Shown: positions 16,725 to 26,892 of the stretch, in pieces
Numbering within the stretch: the stretch's first letter is position 1
Layout of the letters: every line of letters starts with the position of its first letter
Origin: Pseudomonadales bacterium
Lineage (GTDB): Bacteria > Pseudomonadota > Gammaproteobacteria > Pseudomonadales > Azotimanducaceae
NCBI GenBank assembly: GCA_022825925.1
Contig: JAJDVW010000033.1
Coordinates: forward strand, 1 to 52,453
DNA: 52,453 bases
Reading direction: 5' to 3'
The notes under the pieces: model-generated
Seen by the model: the letters and a program-made list of their open reading frames with translations, nothing else
What the model was told of the DNA's origin: nothing
Database searches by the model: none
Translations under genes and position numbers: made by a program

Positions 16725-19502
16725 CTACAGCCCCTCGAGACGTTCGAACTGGGCACGCAGCGCGTCGAGCCTCGTCGACAGGTCCGCCGCCTTGTTGCGC
16801 TCGGCGGCGACGATGTGCTCCGGCGCCTTGGCGACGAAGTTCTCGTTGCCCAGCTTCGCCTGCACGCGCCCGACCTCCCGGGAGCACTTGGCGATCTCCT
16901 TCGACAGGCGCGCTCGCTCGCGGTCGACGTCGATCACGCCCTCGAGCGGGACCAGGACCTTGAGGTCCCCCACCACGTGAACCGCGGCCGGCGGCGCGTC
17001 GGCACCCGCCTCGAGCCACTCGACCGTGTCGATGCCGGCCAGCCGGCGGAGCAGCGTCCGCGTCGCGTCGAGACGGGCCCGGTCGACCGGGTCGCCGCCC
17101 TGCAGCAACAGGGCGATGGACGTGCGCGGCGGTACGTTCATTTCGCTGCGAATGGTGCGGACGCCGACCACCACGGCCTTCAGCCACTCGATCGCGGCGG
17201 TGGCCTCGGGATCGTCGTCGAAGTCCTCGGCTTCCGGAAACGGGGCCAGCATGATCGTTCCGGAACCGTTGCCGGAGACCGAGGCCTGCTCCCGCCACAG
17301 GGAGTCCGTGATGTACGGCATGATCGGGTGCGCGGCGCGGAGCACTGCGTCCAGCACCTCGAGCAGGGTGCGGCGGACGCCCCGGGCGCTCGCCGCGTCC
17401 GTGCTCTCGTCCCAGAGCACCGGCTTGGCCAGTTCGAGGTACCAGTCGCAGTACTCGTGCCAGGCGAACTCGTAGACGGCGTTGGCGTAGAGATCGAAGC
17501 GGTACGTGTCCATCGCGCGGGTGACGGCTTCGATCATTTCCCGGGCCCGGGAGCGTATCCACCGGTCCGCGGGGCCGAGCCGCACGGTCCCGTCGTCCGG
17601 ACGCGCGTCGCCGACGTTCATCAGCACGAACTTGGTCGCGTTCCACAGCTTGTTGCAGAAGTTGCGGTAGCCCTCCACGCGCGAGAGGTCGAAGTTGACG
17701 TCCCGGCCGGGGGAGGCCATCGCGCAGTAGGTGAAGCGCAGGGCGTCGGCGCCGTACGCCGGAATCCCCTCGCCGAAGTCGCGCCGCGTCGTCGCCTCGA
17801 TGCGTTCGGCCAACTCGGGCCGCGGCAGGTCCGCCGTGCGCTTCGCCACCAGGTCCGGCAGCGCGATGCCGTCGACGACGTCCAGGGGGTCGAGTCCGTT
17901 GCCGCGGGTCTTCGACATCTTGGCGCCGTCGGCGTCGCGGACGAGCCCGTGGATGTATACGGTCCGGAACGGCACCTCGTCCATGAAGCGCAGCGTCATC
18001 ATGATCATCCGGGCCACCCAGAAGAAGATGATGTCGTAACCGGTCACCAGGACGCTCGTCGGATGAAACCGCGCGAGGTCCGCGGTCCGGTCCGGCCAAC
18101 CGAGGGTCGCGAACGTCCAGAGCGCCGAACTGAACCAGGTGTCGAGGACGTCCGGGTCCTGCGCGAGGGGGATGTCGTCGTCGAGACCGGCCCGGCGGCG
18201 CGCCTCGGCCTCGTCGCGGCCGACGTGGACGTTGCCGGCGGGGTCGTACCAGGCCGGGATGCGGTGTCCCGACCACTGCTGGCGGCTGATGCACCAGTCC
18301 TTCACGTCGCGCATCCAGGCGAAGTAGACGTTCTCGAACTGCTTCGGCACGAAGCGGATGCGTCCCTCCTCGACCGCCGCGATGGCGGGTGCGGCGAGGG
18401 GCGCGATGTCGACCCACCACTGGTCCGTCAGCCAGGGCTCGAGGATGGCGTCCGAGCGGTCGCCGCGGGGGATCGCGTGGCGGTGCGGCTCGACGGACTC
18501 GAGCAGGCCCTGACGCGTGAGGTCCTTGACGATGGCGTCGCGCGCGACGAAGCGGTCCAGGCCGCGGTAGGCTTCCGGCGCCGCGTCGTTGACGGCCGCG
18601 TCGGCGCGGAAGACGTTCACGAGCGGCAGCCCGTGCCGCTGGCCGACCTCGTAGTCGTTGAAGTCGTGCGCCGGGGTGATCTTGAGGCAGCCCGTGCCGA
18701 ACTCGGGGTCGACGTGCGCGTCGGCCACGATGGGGAGTTCCCGCCCGACCAGCGGCAGCCGCGCGCGGCCGCCGACGACGTCCCGGTAGCGTTCGTCCTC
18801 CGGGTGCACGGCCACCGCGGTGTCGCCGAGCAGGGTCTCCGGACGGGTGGTGGCGACCACGAGATGGTCGGCGCCGGCGGCGGTCCGCAGGCCCCCGAGC
18901 AGCGGGTAGCGGATGTGCCAGAGGTGGCCGTCCTCCTCGGCGCTCTCGACCTCGAGGTCGGAGACGGCGGTGCCGAGCACCGGGTCCCAGTTCACCAGGC
19001 GCTTCTTCTTGTAGATGAGGCCGTCGTCGAACAGGCGTACGAACACCTCCCGGACGGCGCGCTGGAAGCCGTCGTCCATGGTGAACCGGTAGCGGTCCCA
19101 GTCGACGGACGCGCCGATGCGGCGCATCTGGCCGGCGATCTGCCCGTCGTGCCGGTCGTACCACTCCCACACCCGGGCGACGAAGGCGTCGCGGCCGATG
19201 TCCTCGGGGCGCACGCCCTCCGCCGCGAGCTGGCGCTCGACCAGCATCTGCGTCGCGATCGCGGCGTGGTCCGTCCCCATCTGCCACAGGGCGCTGCGCC
19301 CGCGCATGCGGTGGTGGCGGATGAGCGCGTCCATCAGGGTCTGCTGGAACCCGTGGCCGTTGTGCAGGCGCCCGGTGACGTTCGGCGGCGGGATCGCGAT
19401 GCAGTACGGATCGCCCTCTCCGGCCGGCGCGAACCCGCCCCCGGCCTCCCACTGGGCGTAGAGGGGCTGCTCGATGGCGTGCGGGTCGAAGTGGCTGTCC
19501 AT
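16725..19502 (-). CDS. valS: Valyl-tRNA synthetase
   Basis: This 925-residue class I aminoacyl-tRNA synthetase attaches valine to tRNA-Val. The ATP-binding HIGH motif appears as HNGH in PPPNVTGRLHNGHGF near residue 45, and the KMSKS loop as KMSKTRGN near residue 525. The editing domain lies between them, and the C-terminal coiled coil (RERARLSKEIAKCSREVGRVQAKL) is typical of ValS. The length fits the bacterial enzyme. It follows holC by 43 bases in the order pepA-holC-valS, as in many gammaproteobacteria. Confidence 0.98.
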   Translation of the reverse strand: MDSHFDPHAIEQPLYAQWEAGGGFAPAGEGDPYCIAIPPPNVTGRLHNGHGFQQTLMDALIRHHRMRGRSALWQMGTDHAAIATQMLVERQLAAEGVRPEDIGRDAFVARVWEWYDRHDGQIAGQMRRIGASVDWDRYRFTMDDGFQRAVREVFVRLFDDGLIYKKKRLVNWDPVLGTAVSDLEVESAEEDGHLWHIRYPLLGGLRTAAGADHLVVATTRPETLLGDTAVAVHPEDERYRDVVGGRARLPLVGRELPIVADAHVDPEFGTGCLKITPAHDFNDYEVGQRHGLPLVNVFRADAAVNDAAPEAYRGLDRFVARDAIVKDLTRQGLLESVEPHRHAIPRGDRSDAILEPWLTDQWWVDIAPLAAPAIAAVEEGRIRFVPKQFENVYFAWMRDVKDWCISRQQWSGHRIPAWYDPAGNVHVGRDEAEARRRAGLDDDIPLAQDPDVLDTWFSSALWTFATLGWPDRTADLARFHPTSVLVTGYDIIFFWVARMIMMTLRFMDEVPFRTVYIHGLVRDADGAKMSKTRGNGLDPLDVVDGIALPDLVAKRTADLPRPELAERIEATTRRDFGEGIPAYGADALRFTYCAMASPGRDVNFDLSRVEGYRNFCNKLWNATKFVLMNVGDARPDDGTVRLGPADRWIRSRAREMIEAVTRAMDTYRFDLYANAVYEFAWHEYCDWYLELAKPVLWDESTDAASARGVRRTLLEVLDAVLRAAHPIMPYITDSLWREQASVSGNGSGTIMLAPFPEAEDFDDDPEATAAIEWLKAVVVGVRTIRSEMNVPPRTSIALLLQGGDPVDRARLDATRTLLRRLAGIDTVEWLEAGADAPPAAVHVVGDLKVLVPLEGVIDVDRERARLSKEIAKCSREVGRVQAKLGNENFVAKAPEHIVAAERNKAADLSTRLDALRAQFERLEGL

Positions 19503-19545
19503 CCGGTCGATCCGAAAAAAGAGAGCGGGGGAAGCCGGTCCCCGG

Positions 19546-19986
19546 CTAACGCGCCTCCCAGTCGTCGAGGTCGTGATGGAACAGAGGATACCCGCGCTCC
19601 CGGTAGTGGCGGTACCGGGCGCGGCCAGAGGCCCGTTCCGGCTCCGTGATCACCTCGGCCACCCGCTCGAACCGGGCGAAGAACCCGGGCACGTCGTCCG
19701 CCAGGTTGACGAGCACCTGGTCGGGGCCGGGGGCGGGTTCCGCGTGGCCGATCCGGATGGGGGCCGCGGCGTCGGCGTCCGGTCCGTCGGCGACGGCGTG
19801 CGGCAGGAACCGGTCCTCCGGATACGACCACATAAGCTCGTCGAGCATCTCCGCCGCCGCCGACGACGCGGTCCTGAGGTGGACCCGCCGGCCGGCATGG
19901 ATCGCCCGCAGGGCGAGCCGACAGGCGAAGCGGTACTTGGCGTCGATGTCGACGTCCGGGAGCACGTAGAAGTCCACGCGGGTCAC
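19546..19986 (-). CDS. holC: DNA polymerase III chi subunit
   Basis: This 146-residue protein belongs to the HolC family, which binds SSB and links it to the clamp loader through psi. RVDFYVLPD at the start, the ALRAIHAGRRVHLRT strand-helix unit, DELMWSYPEDRFLPH and the C-terminal RARYRHYRERGYPLFHHDLDDWE match the family pattern, and the length is that of E. coli HolC. The proposed start is a GTG (19984-19986) overlapping the pepA stop as GTGA; a second GTG three codons later is possible. Confidence 0.92.
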   Translation of the reverse strand: MTRVDFYVLPDVDIDAKYRFACRLALRAIHAGRRVHLRTASSAAAEMLDELMWSYPEDRFLPHAVADGPDADAAAPIRIGHAEPAPGPDQVLVNLADDVPGFFARFERVAEVITEPERASGRARYRHYRERGYPLFHHDLDDWEAR

Positions 19987-21464
19987 GGGGCCGGGGCGGT
20001 TGCGGCGGCCTCGTCGGCGCGGTCGAGCAGGTACTGGAACAGCAGCGGCACGGGGCGGCCGGTGGCGCCCTTGCGCGCGCCCGAGCGGTACGCCGTCCCG
20101 GCGATGTCGAGGTGCGCCCAGCGCAGGCCGTCCGTGAAACGGGCCAGGAAACAGGCCGCGGTGATGGACCCGGCGGGCCGGCCGCCGATGTTGGCCATGT
20201 CGGCGAAGTTGCTCTTCAACTGCTCCTGGTAGTCGTCCCACAGCGGCATGGGCCAGACGCGGTCCGACGTCACGCGGCCGGCGGCGGCGAGCTGGCTGCC
20301 GAGTTCCTCGTCGTTGGCGTAGAGGGCGCTGGCGTGGGCGCCGAGGGCGATGACGCAGGCGCCCGTGAGGGTGGCCACGTCGATCACCGTGCGCGGTTCG
20401 TAGCGCCGGGCGAAGCTGAGCGCGTCGCAGAGCAGCAGCCGGCCTTCCGCGTCCGTGTTGAGGATCTCGACGGTCTGGCCGGACATCGTGGTGACGATGT
20501 CGCCGGGCCGCGACGCCTTGCCGCTCGGCATGTTCTCCGCCGCGGCGAGGATCGCGACGACGTTGATGGGCAGGCTTGCGTCGGCGGCGGCGCGCAACGC
20601 GCCGGCGACGCTCGCGGCGCCGCACATGTCGAACTTCATCTCGTCCATGGCGGCGCCGGGCTTCAGGCTGATGCCGCCGGTGTCGAAGGTGACGCCCTTG
20701 CCGACCAGAACGAACGGCGCGTCGCCTTCGGCGCCGCCCTGGTAGCGCGCGACGACCAGTTTCGCGGGCGTGTCGCTGCCGCGCGTGACGGACAGGAAGG
20801 CGCCCATGCCGAGTTCGGCCAGCTGCGCCTCCTCGAGGACTTCCACGGTCACGTTCGCGAGTTCCGCCAGGTCGCTCGCGGCATCCGCCAGGTACTGCGG
20901 CGTGCAGACGTTGGCCGGGGCGTTGGCGAGGTCGCGCGCGAGGCTCATGCCGGCGTCGAGGGCATTGCCCTCGCCCACGGCGCGCCGCACGCCGGTCCGC
21001 GTGCCGGGTTCCGCGAGCACCGCCACGCGGGCGACGCCGCGGTCCGGGCCCGGCTTGCTCTTGTGCTCGTCGTACCGGTAGAGCGCCGCCGACAGCGCGC
21101 CCAGGGCGTGACGCGTCTTCCAGTAGGCGTCGGCGGGAACGCCGGATTCCGGCGCCGGCATCTCGTTCAGGCACCAGACCGCATCCTTGACGGCCAGTCC
21201 CCGGAGCGCCGCCACCGCCTCGTCGATCCGCTTGCGGTACTTGCCGGGGTCGTCCTCCGCCCCGTCCGCCGGAACGACGACGAGGTTCCGGACGTCCGTG
21301 GGGATCGGCACCGCCAGGACCTTTTTCGGGGTCTGCTCGAGCGCGTGGGCCACGAACTGCCCCACGCCCAGTTCTTCCGCGACCTGCGCCGCGCGTTCGG
21401 GCGTCACGACCAGGCAACCGGTACGCATGCGGGCTGGATTTCCGGTTCTCGTCGTGTACTTCAT
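19983..21464 (-). CDS. pepA: Leucyl aminopeptidase (M17)
   Basis: This 493-residue cytosolic dimetal aminopeptidase has the active-site signature NTDAEGRLLL. The upstream VGKGVTFDTGGISLKP provides the metal-binding Lys and Asp, and MDEMKFDMCGAASV is also conserved. It removes N-terminal residues in peptide turnover; the E. coli orthologue also binds DNA in Xer recombination. ATG at 21464 is preceded by AGGAG at somewhat long spacing. It is divergent from lptF across 89 bases and is the first gene of pepA-holC-valS. Confidence 0.97.
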   Translation of the reverse strand: MKYTTRTGNPARMRTGCLVVTPERAAQVAEELGVGQFVAHALEQTPKKVLAVPIPTDVRNLVVVPADGAEDDPGKYRKRIDEAVAALRGLAVKDAVWCLNEMPAPESGVPADAYWKTRHALGALSAALYRYDEHKSKPGPDRGVARVAVLAEPGTRTGVRRAVGEGNALDAGMSLARDLANAPANVCTPQYLADAASDLAELANVTVEVLEEAQLAELGMGAFLSVTRGSDTPAKLVVARYQGGAEGDAPFVLVGKGVTFDTGGISLKPGAAMDEMKFDMCGAASVAGALRAAADASLPINVVAILAAAENMPSGKASRPGDIVTTMSGQTVEILNTDAEGRLLLCDALSFARRYEPRTVIDVATLTGACVIALGAHASALYANDEELGSQLAAAGRVTSDRVWPMPLWDDYQEQLKSNFADMANIGGRPAGSITAACFLARFTDGLRWAHLDIAGTAYRSGARKGATGRPVPLLFQYLLDRADEAAATAPAP

Positions 21465-21553
21465 AATCGGTACGTCTCCTGGGCCGGTGGAGCGGGAGTT
21501 TCCGGGTGCGGGCCGGGGGCAGTGTGCGCGGCGAGTGTATCCGATAGGCAGAG

Positions 21554-22618
21554 ATGGTCGTAGCGTTCCGATACGTGGGCCGGGAACTCGTCCTCGTGTT
21601 CGCGGTGACGTTCGCCACCCTGCTGGCGGTGGCGCTCGGCGGGCGTTTCATCGGCTACCTGCAGGACGCCGCCCTCGGCCGCTACTCGGCGGACGCGCTG
21701 CTGACGCTGATCTCGCTCCGGCTGCCCGAGTTCGTCCAGATGACCGTCCCGTTCGCGTTCTTCGTGGCGGTCCTGCTGACGTGGGGGCGGCTGCACGCGG
21801 AACGGGAGTTCGCGGTCCTTCTGGGGGGCGGAGCGCGTCCGCGCCGCATGCTGGGTTGGCTGGTCGCGGTGGCGCTGCCGGTGGGGGCGGTCGTGGGCTG
21901 CCTGTCGTTCGCGGTCACGCCGGGCGCCGCGAAGGCGTTCTCGGACCTGGCCCGCGCGCAACGCGTTTCCAGCGAGTTCGAGGCGATCACGCCGGGCACC
22001 TTCCATGACTTCGACCTGGCGCGCCGCGTCACCTACGCGCGGGAGGTGAGCGCGGACCGCCAGCGCTTGGTGGACGTGTTCACCGACGAGCGCCGCAGCG
22101 GCGGCGTCCACGTCGCGGTGTGGGCCGAGGCCGGCAGCCACTATGTCGCCGCGGGCACGGGCAGCCGTTTCCTCGTCCTCGAGAACGGCACGCGCTACGA
22201 GGGCGCGCCGGGTCTCGGCGGCTTTCGGGTGGTGGCGTTCGACCGGCTCGGCCAGCGCGTGGAACGCAGCCCGCTCAGCAGCTCCCGCATCGATCCGCGT
22301 ACCGTTCCAACCGCCGAGCTCCCTGGGGGCGATCCGGAACACGTCGCCGAACTCCACTGGCGCGTGGCGCTGCCGCTGGTGACCGTGATCGGCGCGTTCT
22401 GCGCGTTCGGGATGGCGCGCGTGCGGCCGCGTGCGGGCCGGTTCGCGAGGATCGTCCCCGGGGTCGTGCTGTTCGCGGCGTACTACCTCGGGTGCGTCGC
22501 GCTCCAGAGCGCGATCGCCGACGGACTCGTGCCGCCGGCCGTCGGGCTCTGGCCCATGCACCTGCTCATGGCGCTGGCGGCGGTCCCGCTCGTCCGGCGC
22601 GCGTACCGGCCGCTGTGA
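21554..22618 (+). CDS. lptF: LPS export ABC transporter permease LptF
   Basis: This 354-residue inner-membrane permease of the YjgP/YjgQ family has three hydrophobic segments at the N-terminus, a periplasmic beta-jellyroll in the middle and three more at the C-terminus. With LptG and the ATPase LptB it extracts lipopolysaccharide from the inner membrane and feeds it to LptC. The internal sequence LPEFVQMTVPFAFFVAVLL and the GGGARPRRML loop (the coupling-helix region) are typical. The stop codon overlaps the lptG start as TGATG. Shine-Dalgarno complementarity before ATG 21554 is weak. Confidence 0.95.
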   Translation: MVVAFRYVGRELVLVFAVTFATLLAVALGGRFIGYLQDAALGRYSADALLTLISLRLPEFVQMTVPFAFFVAVLLTWGRLHAEREFAVLLGGGARPRRMLGWLVAVALPVGAVVGCLSFAVTPGAAKAFSDLARAQRVSSEFEAITPGTFHDFDLARRVTYAREVSADRQRLVDVFTDERRSGGVHVAVWAEAGSHYVAAGTGSRFLVLENGTRYEGAPGLGGFRVVAFDRLGQRVERSPLSSSRIDPRTVPTAELPGGDPEHVAELHWRVALPLVTVIGAFCAFGMARVRPRAGRFARIVPGVVLFAAYYLGCVALQSAIADGLVPPAVGLWPMHLLMALAAVPLVRRAYRPL

Positions 22619-23688
22619 TGCCGCGCACCGTCGACCGCTACCTCGCCTGGACGGTGACCGTCACGGTCGTCGTGGTGCTCGTGTGCTTCGTCACGCTCAC
22701 GGCGTCGTTCGCGCTGGTGGAGGAGGTGCGGGAGGAGGAGGCCGCCTACGGCTTCGGCGATGCGCTCGCGTACGTCCTGCACACGCTGCCGCGCCGGGTC
22801 CACGAACTGGTCCCGTTCGTGATCTTCCTGGGCGTGCTGATCGGGCTCGGCGTGCTGTCGGGCAACTCCGAAGTGACGGTGCTGCGCGCGGCCGGGATGT
22901 CCCTCTGGCGCCTCTATGCGCCGGTGGGCGCGGTGGTCGTGCTGGCGTCGGGGGTCGCGTTCGCCATCGGGGAGTACGTGGCGCCCCGGCTGGAGGCCCG
23001 GGGCGAACTGCTGCGCGCCCAGGCGCTGCACGATTCGGAGACGATCTACCTGGCCGGCTACTGGTATCGGGAGGGCCCGCTCTATTCGCACGTCGAGGGT
23101 CTCGGGGGCGAGGATCGGGCGCTCGGCGTCACCCAGTTCGAGCTCGACCGGGACGGGGGCCTCAAGGAGTTGCGCCGGGCGGAGTACGCGACGCACGACG
23201 GGGCGGGCGGCGCCTGGCGGCTGCACAATGTCCATGCGACCCGGCTCCGGGACGACAGGACGGTCACCGCGCACTTCGACGAGCTGCCCTGGACCGCGAC
23301 CGCGGACCTGCGGCTGCTGTCGGCGCGGGCGCTGGTCGATCCGCGCAAGCTGTCGATCGCGGACCTCCTGTTCCAGGTCGCGTACATGGACCGCGAGGGC
23401 CAGAACGCGGGCCGGTATCGCCTCGCGTTCTGGAACAAGGTGCTGCAGCCGCTCGCGACGCTCGGCCTCGCGCTGGTCGCCGTGGGATGCGTGGTGGGTC
23501 CGCTGCGCGAAGCCGGCATGGGGACCCGCATCGCGACGGGCATCGTCGTGGGACTGTTCTTCAAGTACCTGCAGGACCTGCTGGCGCCGGCGAGCCTCGT
23601 GTTCGGCATTCCGTCCTGGCTCGCGGTCGCGATACCGATCGCGGTCTGCTGGGCGGCCGGCGCGGGGCTCGTGCGGCGGGCGGCCTGA
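22618..23688 (+). CDS. lptG: LPS export ABC transporter permease LptG
   Basis: This 356-residue partner permease of LptF has the same topology (three plus three membrane segments around a jellyroll). The N-terminus TVDRYLAWTVTVTVVVVLVCF and LSGNSEVTVLRAAGMSLWRL, with the coupling helix, are characteristic. The start is fixed by the TGATG overlap with lptF; the long in-frame extension upstream is the shadow of lptF. The last gene of the unit, it is followed by a 133-base gap and an accessory module, so the lipopolysaccharide export operon ends here. Confidence 0.95.
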   Translation: MPRTVDRYLAWTVTVTVVVVLVCFVTLTASFALVEEVREEEAAYGFGDALAYVLHTLPRRVHELVPFVIFLGVLIGLGVLSGNSEVTVLRAAGMSLWRLYAPVGAVVVLASGVAFAIGEYVAPRLEARGELLRAQALHDSETIYLAGYWYREGPLYSHVEGLGGEDRALGVTQFELDRDGGLKELRRAEYATHDGAGGAWRLHNVHATRLRDDRTVTAHFDELPWTATADLRLLSARALVDPRKLSIADLLFQVAYMDREGQNAGRYRLAFWNKVLQPLATLGLALVAVGCVVGPLREAGMGTRIATGIVVGLFFKYLQDLLAPASLVFGIPSWLAVAIPIAVCWAAGAGLVRRAA

Positions 23689-23821
23689 GGCTCGTCGGTT
23701 TCCCCCGGGACACGGCGCGGACCCGTGCGGCCATTCCGGATTACGCCGCGGACGCCCGTTCCGGGGGCGGTGCATGGTAGGCTCCACAGCCGGTTTCCGA
23801 GCGGCCGGGCGACACGGAGGC

Positions 23822-24213
23822 ATGCGGTACAAGGGCTCCCTGAAGCACAAGGATTGGCGCCCGGGCGGGGAATCGGAACGCTCTGTCCTGCCTGGACACA
23901 CGAGACCCCGAGTGCTGGTTTTCGCGGCGACCCCGAGAACCACCCTTGGCCGAGAACCGTGGCTCAGGCGCTGCTCGACGAGAGCCTGGAAGGGGCGGAC
24001 GGTAGACGCTACGCGACTCGGCGAGGAGTCGCGTTCGTCGCATTGGAGTCCAACGACGGCAGTTGGCATGGATTCCCGCTTCCCTGGAAGGACGTGCCAC
24101 GCGAGATCCAGGCTCGGCTGATGGAGGCCGGGTCTGTCGAGCGCCGTCAGATTCGACGGCAGTCAGTCAGGGCCGGGGACGACCGGTGGGCGTTGGATGT
24201 CGACGATGAGTGA
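23822..24213 (+). pseudogene. Small conserved-looking protein, frame broken near residue 16
   Basis: The ATG at 23822 starts MRYKGSLKHKDWRPG. The coherent continuation (GTLCPAWTHETP, HPWPRTVAQALL, RRYATRRGVAF, WHGFPLPWKDVP, RRQIRR) is in another frame that ends at TGA 24213. I recall small proteins with this combined order (KHK...GTLCP-WTH...WHGYP-PW), so a single frameshift near 23862-23874, within GGGCGGGG, seems to separate two halves of one gene of about 130 residues. It could be natural or a G-run sequencing error. The stop overlaps the start of the peptidase gene, indicating a coupled pair. The function is unknown. Confidence 0.6.
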
Positions 24214-25708
24214 GTGGGCTCGGTTCGGGCGGCCTGACGCGTTCGAGGTCGGGCTCAGATGGGTCGACGACCCGGCGGTCCCGCAGCGCCGCCCGGCTGG
24301 GCACGGCTGGTCCATGGGTCAGTTGGAGTTGAGCGTGGCGGGGGTCAGCCTCACGGCCAGTGCGCGCGCGAACCAGCGGCAGGCTCACGTAGGATGGTAC
24401 CTGTCCCCGGTGTTGGGCTGGCTGGCCGAGCACTGGGGCGCGTTGCTGCACGAGGAGCGCTTCGCATGGGACGAACGGTCGGCGTTACCTGCCGCGGTGA
24501 CATGCAGCCGGATTCTGGACTGGGTTCCGGAGGACGCGGGCGGGGCTCGGAGGTACGAGGTCGCCCAAGCGTGGTATCGACGGCACGCTATCCGGTCTGC
24601 CGCGCTCGGCGGCCTTTTCCCTGACCTCTACGTCCGCCGCATGGCCGACGACATCGAGCTCTCGTGGTCAGGCGATTCGCCCGAGTTCGCTCCGTCGGGG
24701 CTTGTTTTCGAAAGCGGCGCCGGCCGCGCGCGGTTGTCGGTTGCGGATTTCGCCAGGCCGCTTTGGCAGCTCCTTCAATGGGCCGCGGAGAATCCGCCTG
24801 CGGCACCAGCGAGCTTCCGCGCTGACATTGAGGCGTTCCAGGCCAAGGTCCGGAGTCTGCGCACTCTCCGGGAGCCGTCGTCGACTCGGGAGTACGTCGC
24901 GGACGGCATGTTCGATCTGGCGAGATCGGCCTTCGCCGAGATCGGTCGCCTGGACCTGTTCGATCACGAACAGTCTGGCGAAGTTCCATGCATCGAGGAG
25001 TTCTCGCCGGCGGTGGCGATGTTCGGCGGTGTCTCCCCAACGCTTGTAGGGGAGGATGTACAAAGGCTGCGTGACGCGTTGGTCGAGGCGCATGGCGGTG
25101 GCGACGGCGAGCGCCTCGCCGAATTGGTGGAAGTGCGTCGCGAAACGCCGGTGGGCGTGCCCCATCAGGACGGAGAGCGGCTTGCCGCGGAGTTGCTGGA
25201 GGATCTCGGGACCGGGGGGCGCGGCGACTGGGTCGACGTCGACGCCATCTGCGCCGACCTCGGCATCGCTGTCGGAACTCTCGGCCTGAACACGGACTCC
25301 ATTCGGGGCGTGGCGTTCGCCGGAGATGGTTTCTCACCTTCGATCGTCGTGAATGCAACGCACTACTTCAACACGAACGATGCCGGTAGGCGGTTCACCG
25401 TGGCGCATGAACTCTGTCACGTGTTGTTTGACAGGACTCGAGCGCGCCGGCTCGCGCATGCCAGCGGAGCATGGGCAGCGCCCGCCATCGAAAGGCGCGC
25501 CAACGCCTTTGCGGCCTACCTGCTGATGCCGCCGGCCCTGGTCCTTCGTGGCCTCGCGGGCGCCAATCAAATCGACAGGGAACAGGTCGAGGTGCTGGCC
25601 GGGACCTTGCAGGTGAATCGGTCCCCTTTGATTGAGCACCTTTGGAACCTTGGGCAGATAGACGAGGTCAGTCGGGCCAAGCTGCGTGCGGGCCTGAGTC
25701 TCGATTGA
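24197..25708 (+). CDS. Large protein with C-terminal ImmA/IrrE-type zinc peptidase domain
   Basis: This 503-residue protein has a C-terminal third forming an ImmA/IrrE metallopeptidase: FTVAHELCHVLFD carries HExxH at residues 404-408, and ERRANAFAAYLLMP about 25 residues on supplies the third ligand and the family LLMP motif. The domain usually cleaves a partner repressor or antitoxin. The N-terminal 260 residues (Trp-rich, with VGWYLSPVLGWLAEHWG and YVADGMFDLARSAF) are not a domain I recognise. Starts at 24197 and 24206 are both possible; either overlaps the previous gene. It sits between two housekeeping operons, with no other peptidase partner than the small protein before it. An intact frame argues for function. 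Confidence 0.85.
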   Translation: MSTMSEWARFGRPDAFEVGLRWVDDPAVPQRRPAGHGWSMGQLELSVAGVSLTASARANQRQAHVGWYLSPVLGWLAEHWGALLHEERFAWDERSALPAAVTCSRILDWVPEDAGGARRYEVAQAWYRRHAIRSAALGGLFPDLYVRRMADDIELSWSGDSPEFAPSGLVFESGAGRARLSVADFARPLWQLLQWAAENPPAAPASFRADIEAFQAKVRSLRTLREPSSTREYVADGMFDLARSAFAEIGRLDLFDHEQSGEVPCIEEFSPAVAMFGGVSPTLVGEDVQRLRDALVEAHGGGDGERLAELVEVRRETPVGVPHQDGERLAAELLEDLGTGGRGDWVDVDAICADLGIAVGTLGLNTDSIRGVAFAGDGFSPSIVVNATHYFNTNDAGRRFTVAHELCHVLFDRTRARRLAHASGAWAAPAIERRANAFAAYLLMPPALVLRGLAGANQIDREQVEVLAGTLQVNRSPLIEHLWNLGQIDEVSRAKLRAGLSLD

Positions 25709-25748
25709 CCAACTGGCACTCCGCACGTTCGCACGCAACCAAACCGGA

Positions 25749-25778
25749 TTGCCCCCCGCTCCGACAAGCTCATAGAAT
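25749..25778 (+). promoter_or_regulatory. Candidate sigma70-type promoter of the moxR-bat operon
   Basis: TTGCCC (25749-25754) and TAGAAT (25773-25778) are separated by 18 bases and lie 57 bases before the moxR start. The -10 matches the consensus in five of six positions and the -35 in four of six. It is the only good candidate in the 126-base gap before the operon. Confidence 0.5.
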
Positions 25779-25834
25779 CCGCGCCGCGGGGTCCGGCCCC
25801 GCGGCCATCGCTCGGAGACTGCGACGGAGGTGCC

Positions 25835-26818
<984 letters not shown>

Positions 26819-26892
26819 CCGATGCACCGCTGCCGGAGGACGAACCGGGCTGAACGCGCTTGCCGGTCGGGTCCCGGGCAGCCGGAAACGCC

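Noticed and set aside
15463..19502. Very long antisense and alternative-frame ORFs opposite the serine hydrolase and valS (over 1300 codons)
   Set aside because: They mirror real genes with clear motifs on the other frame; high GC removes stop codons, and the translations are Arg/Ala/Pro-rich with no family pattern.
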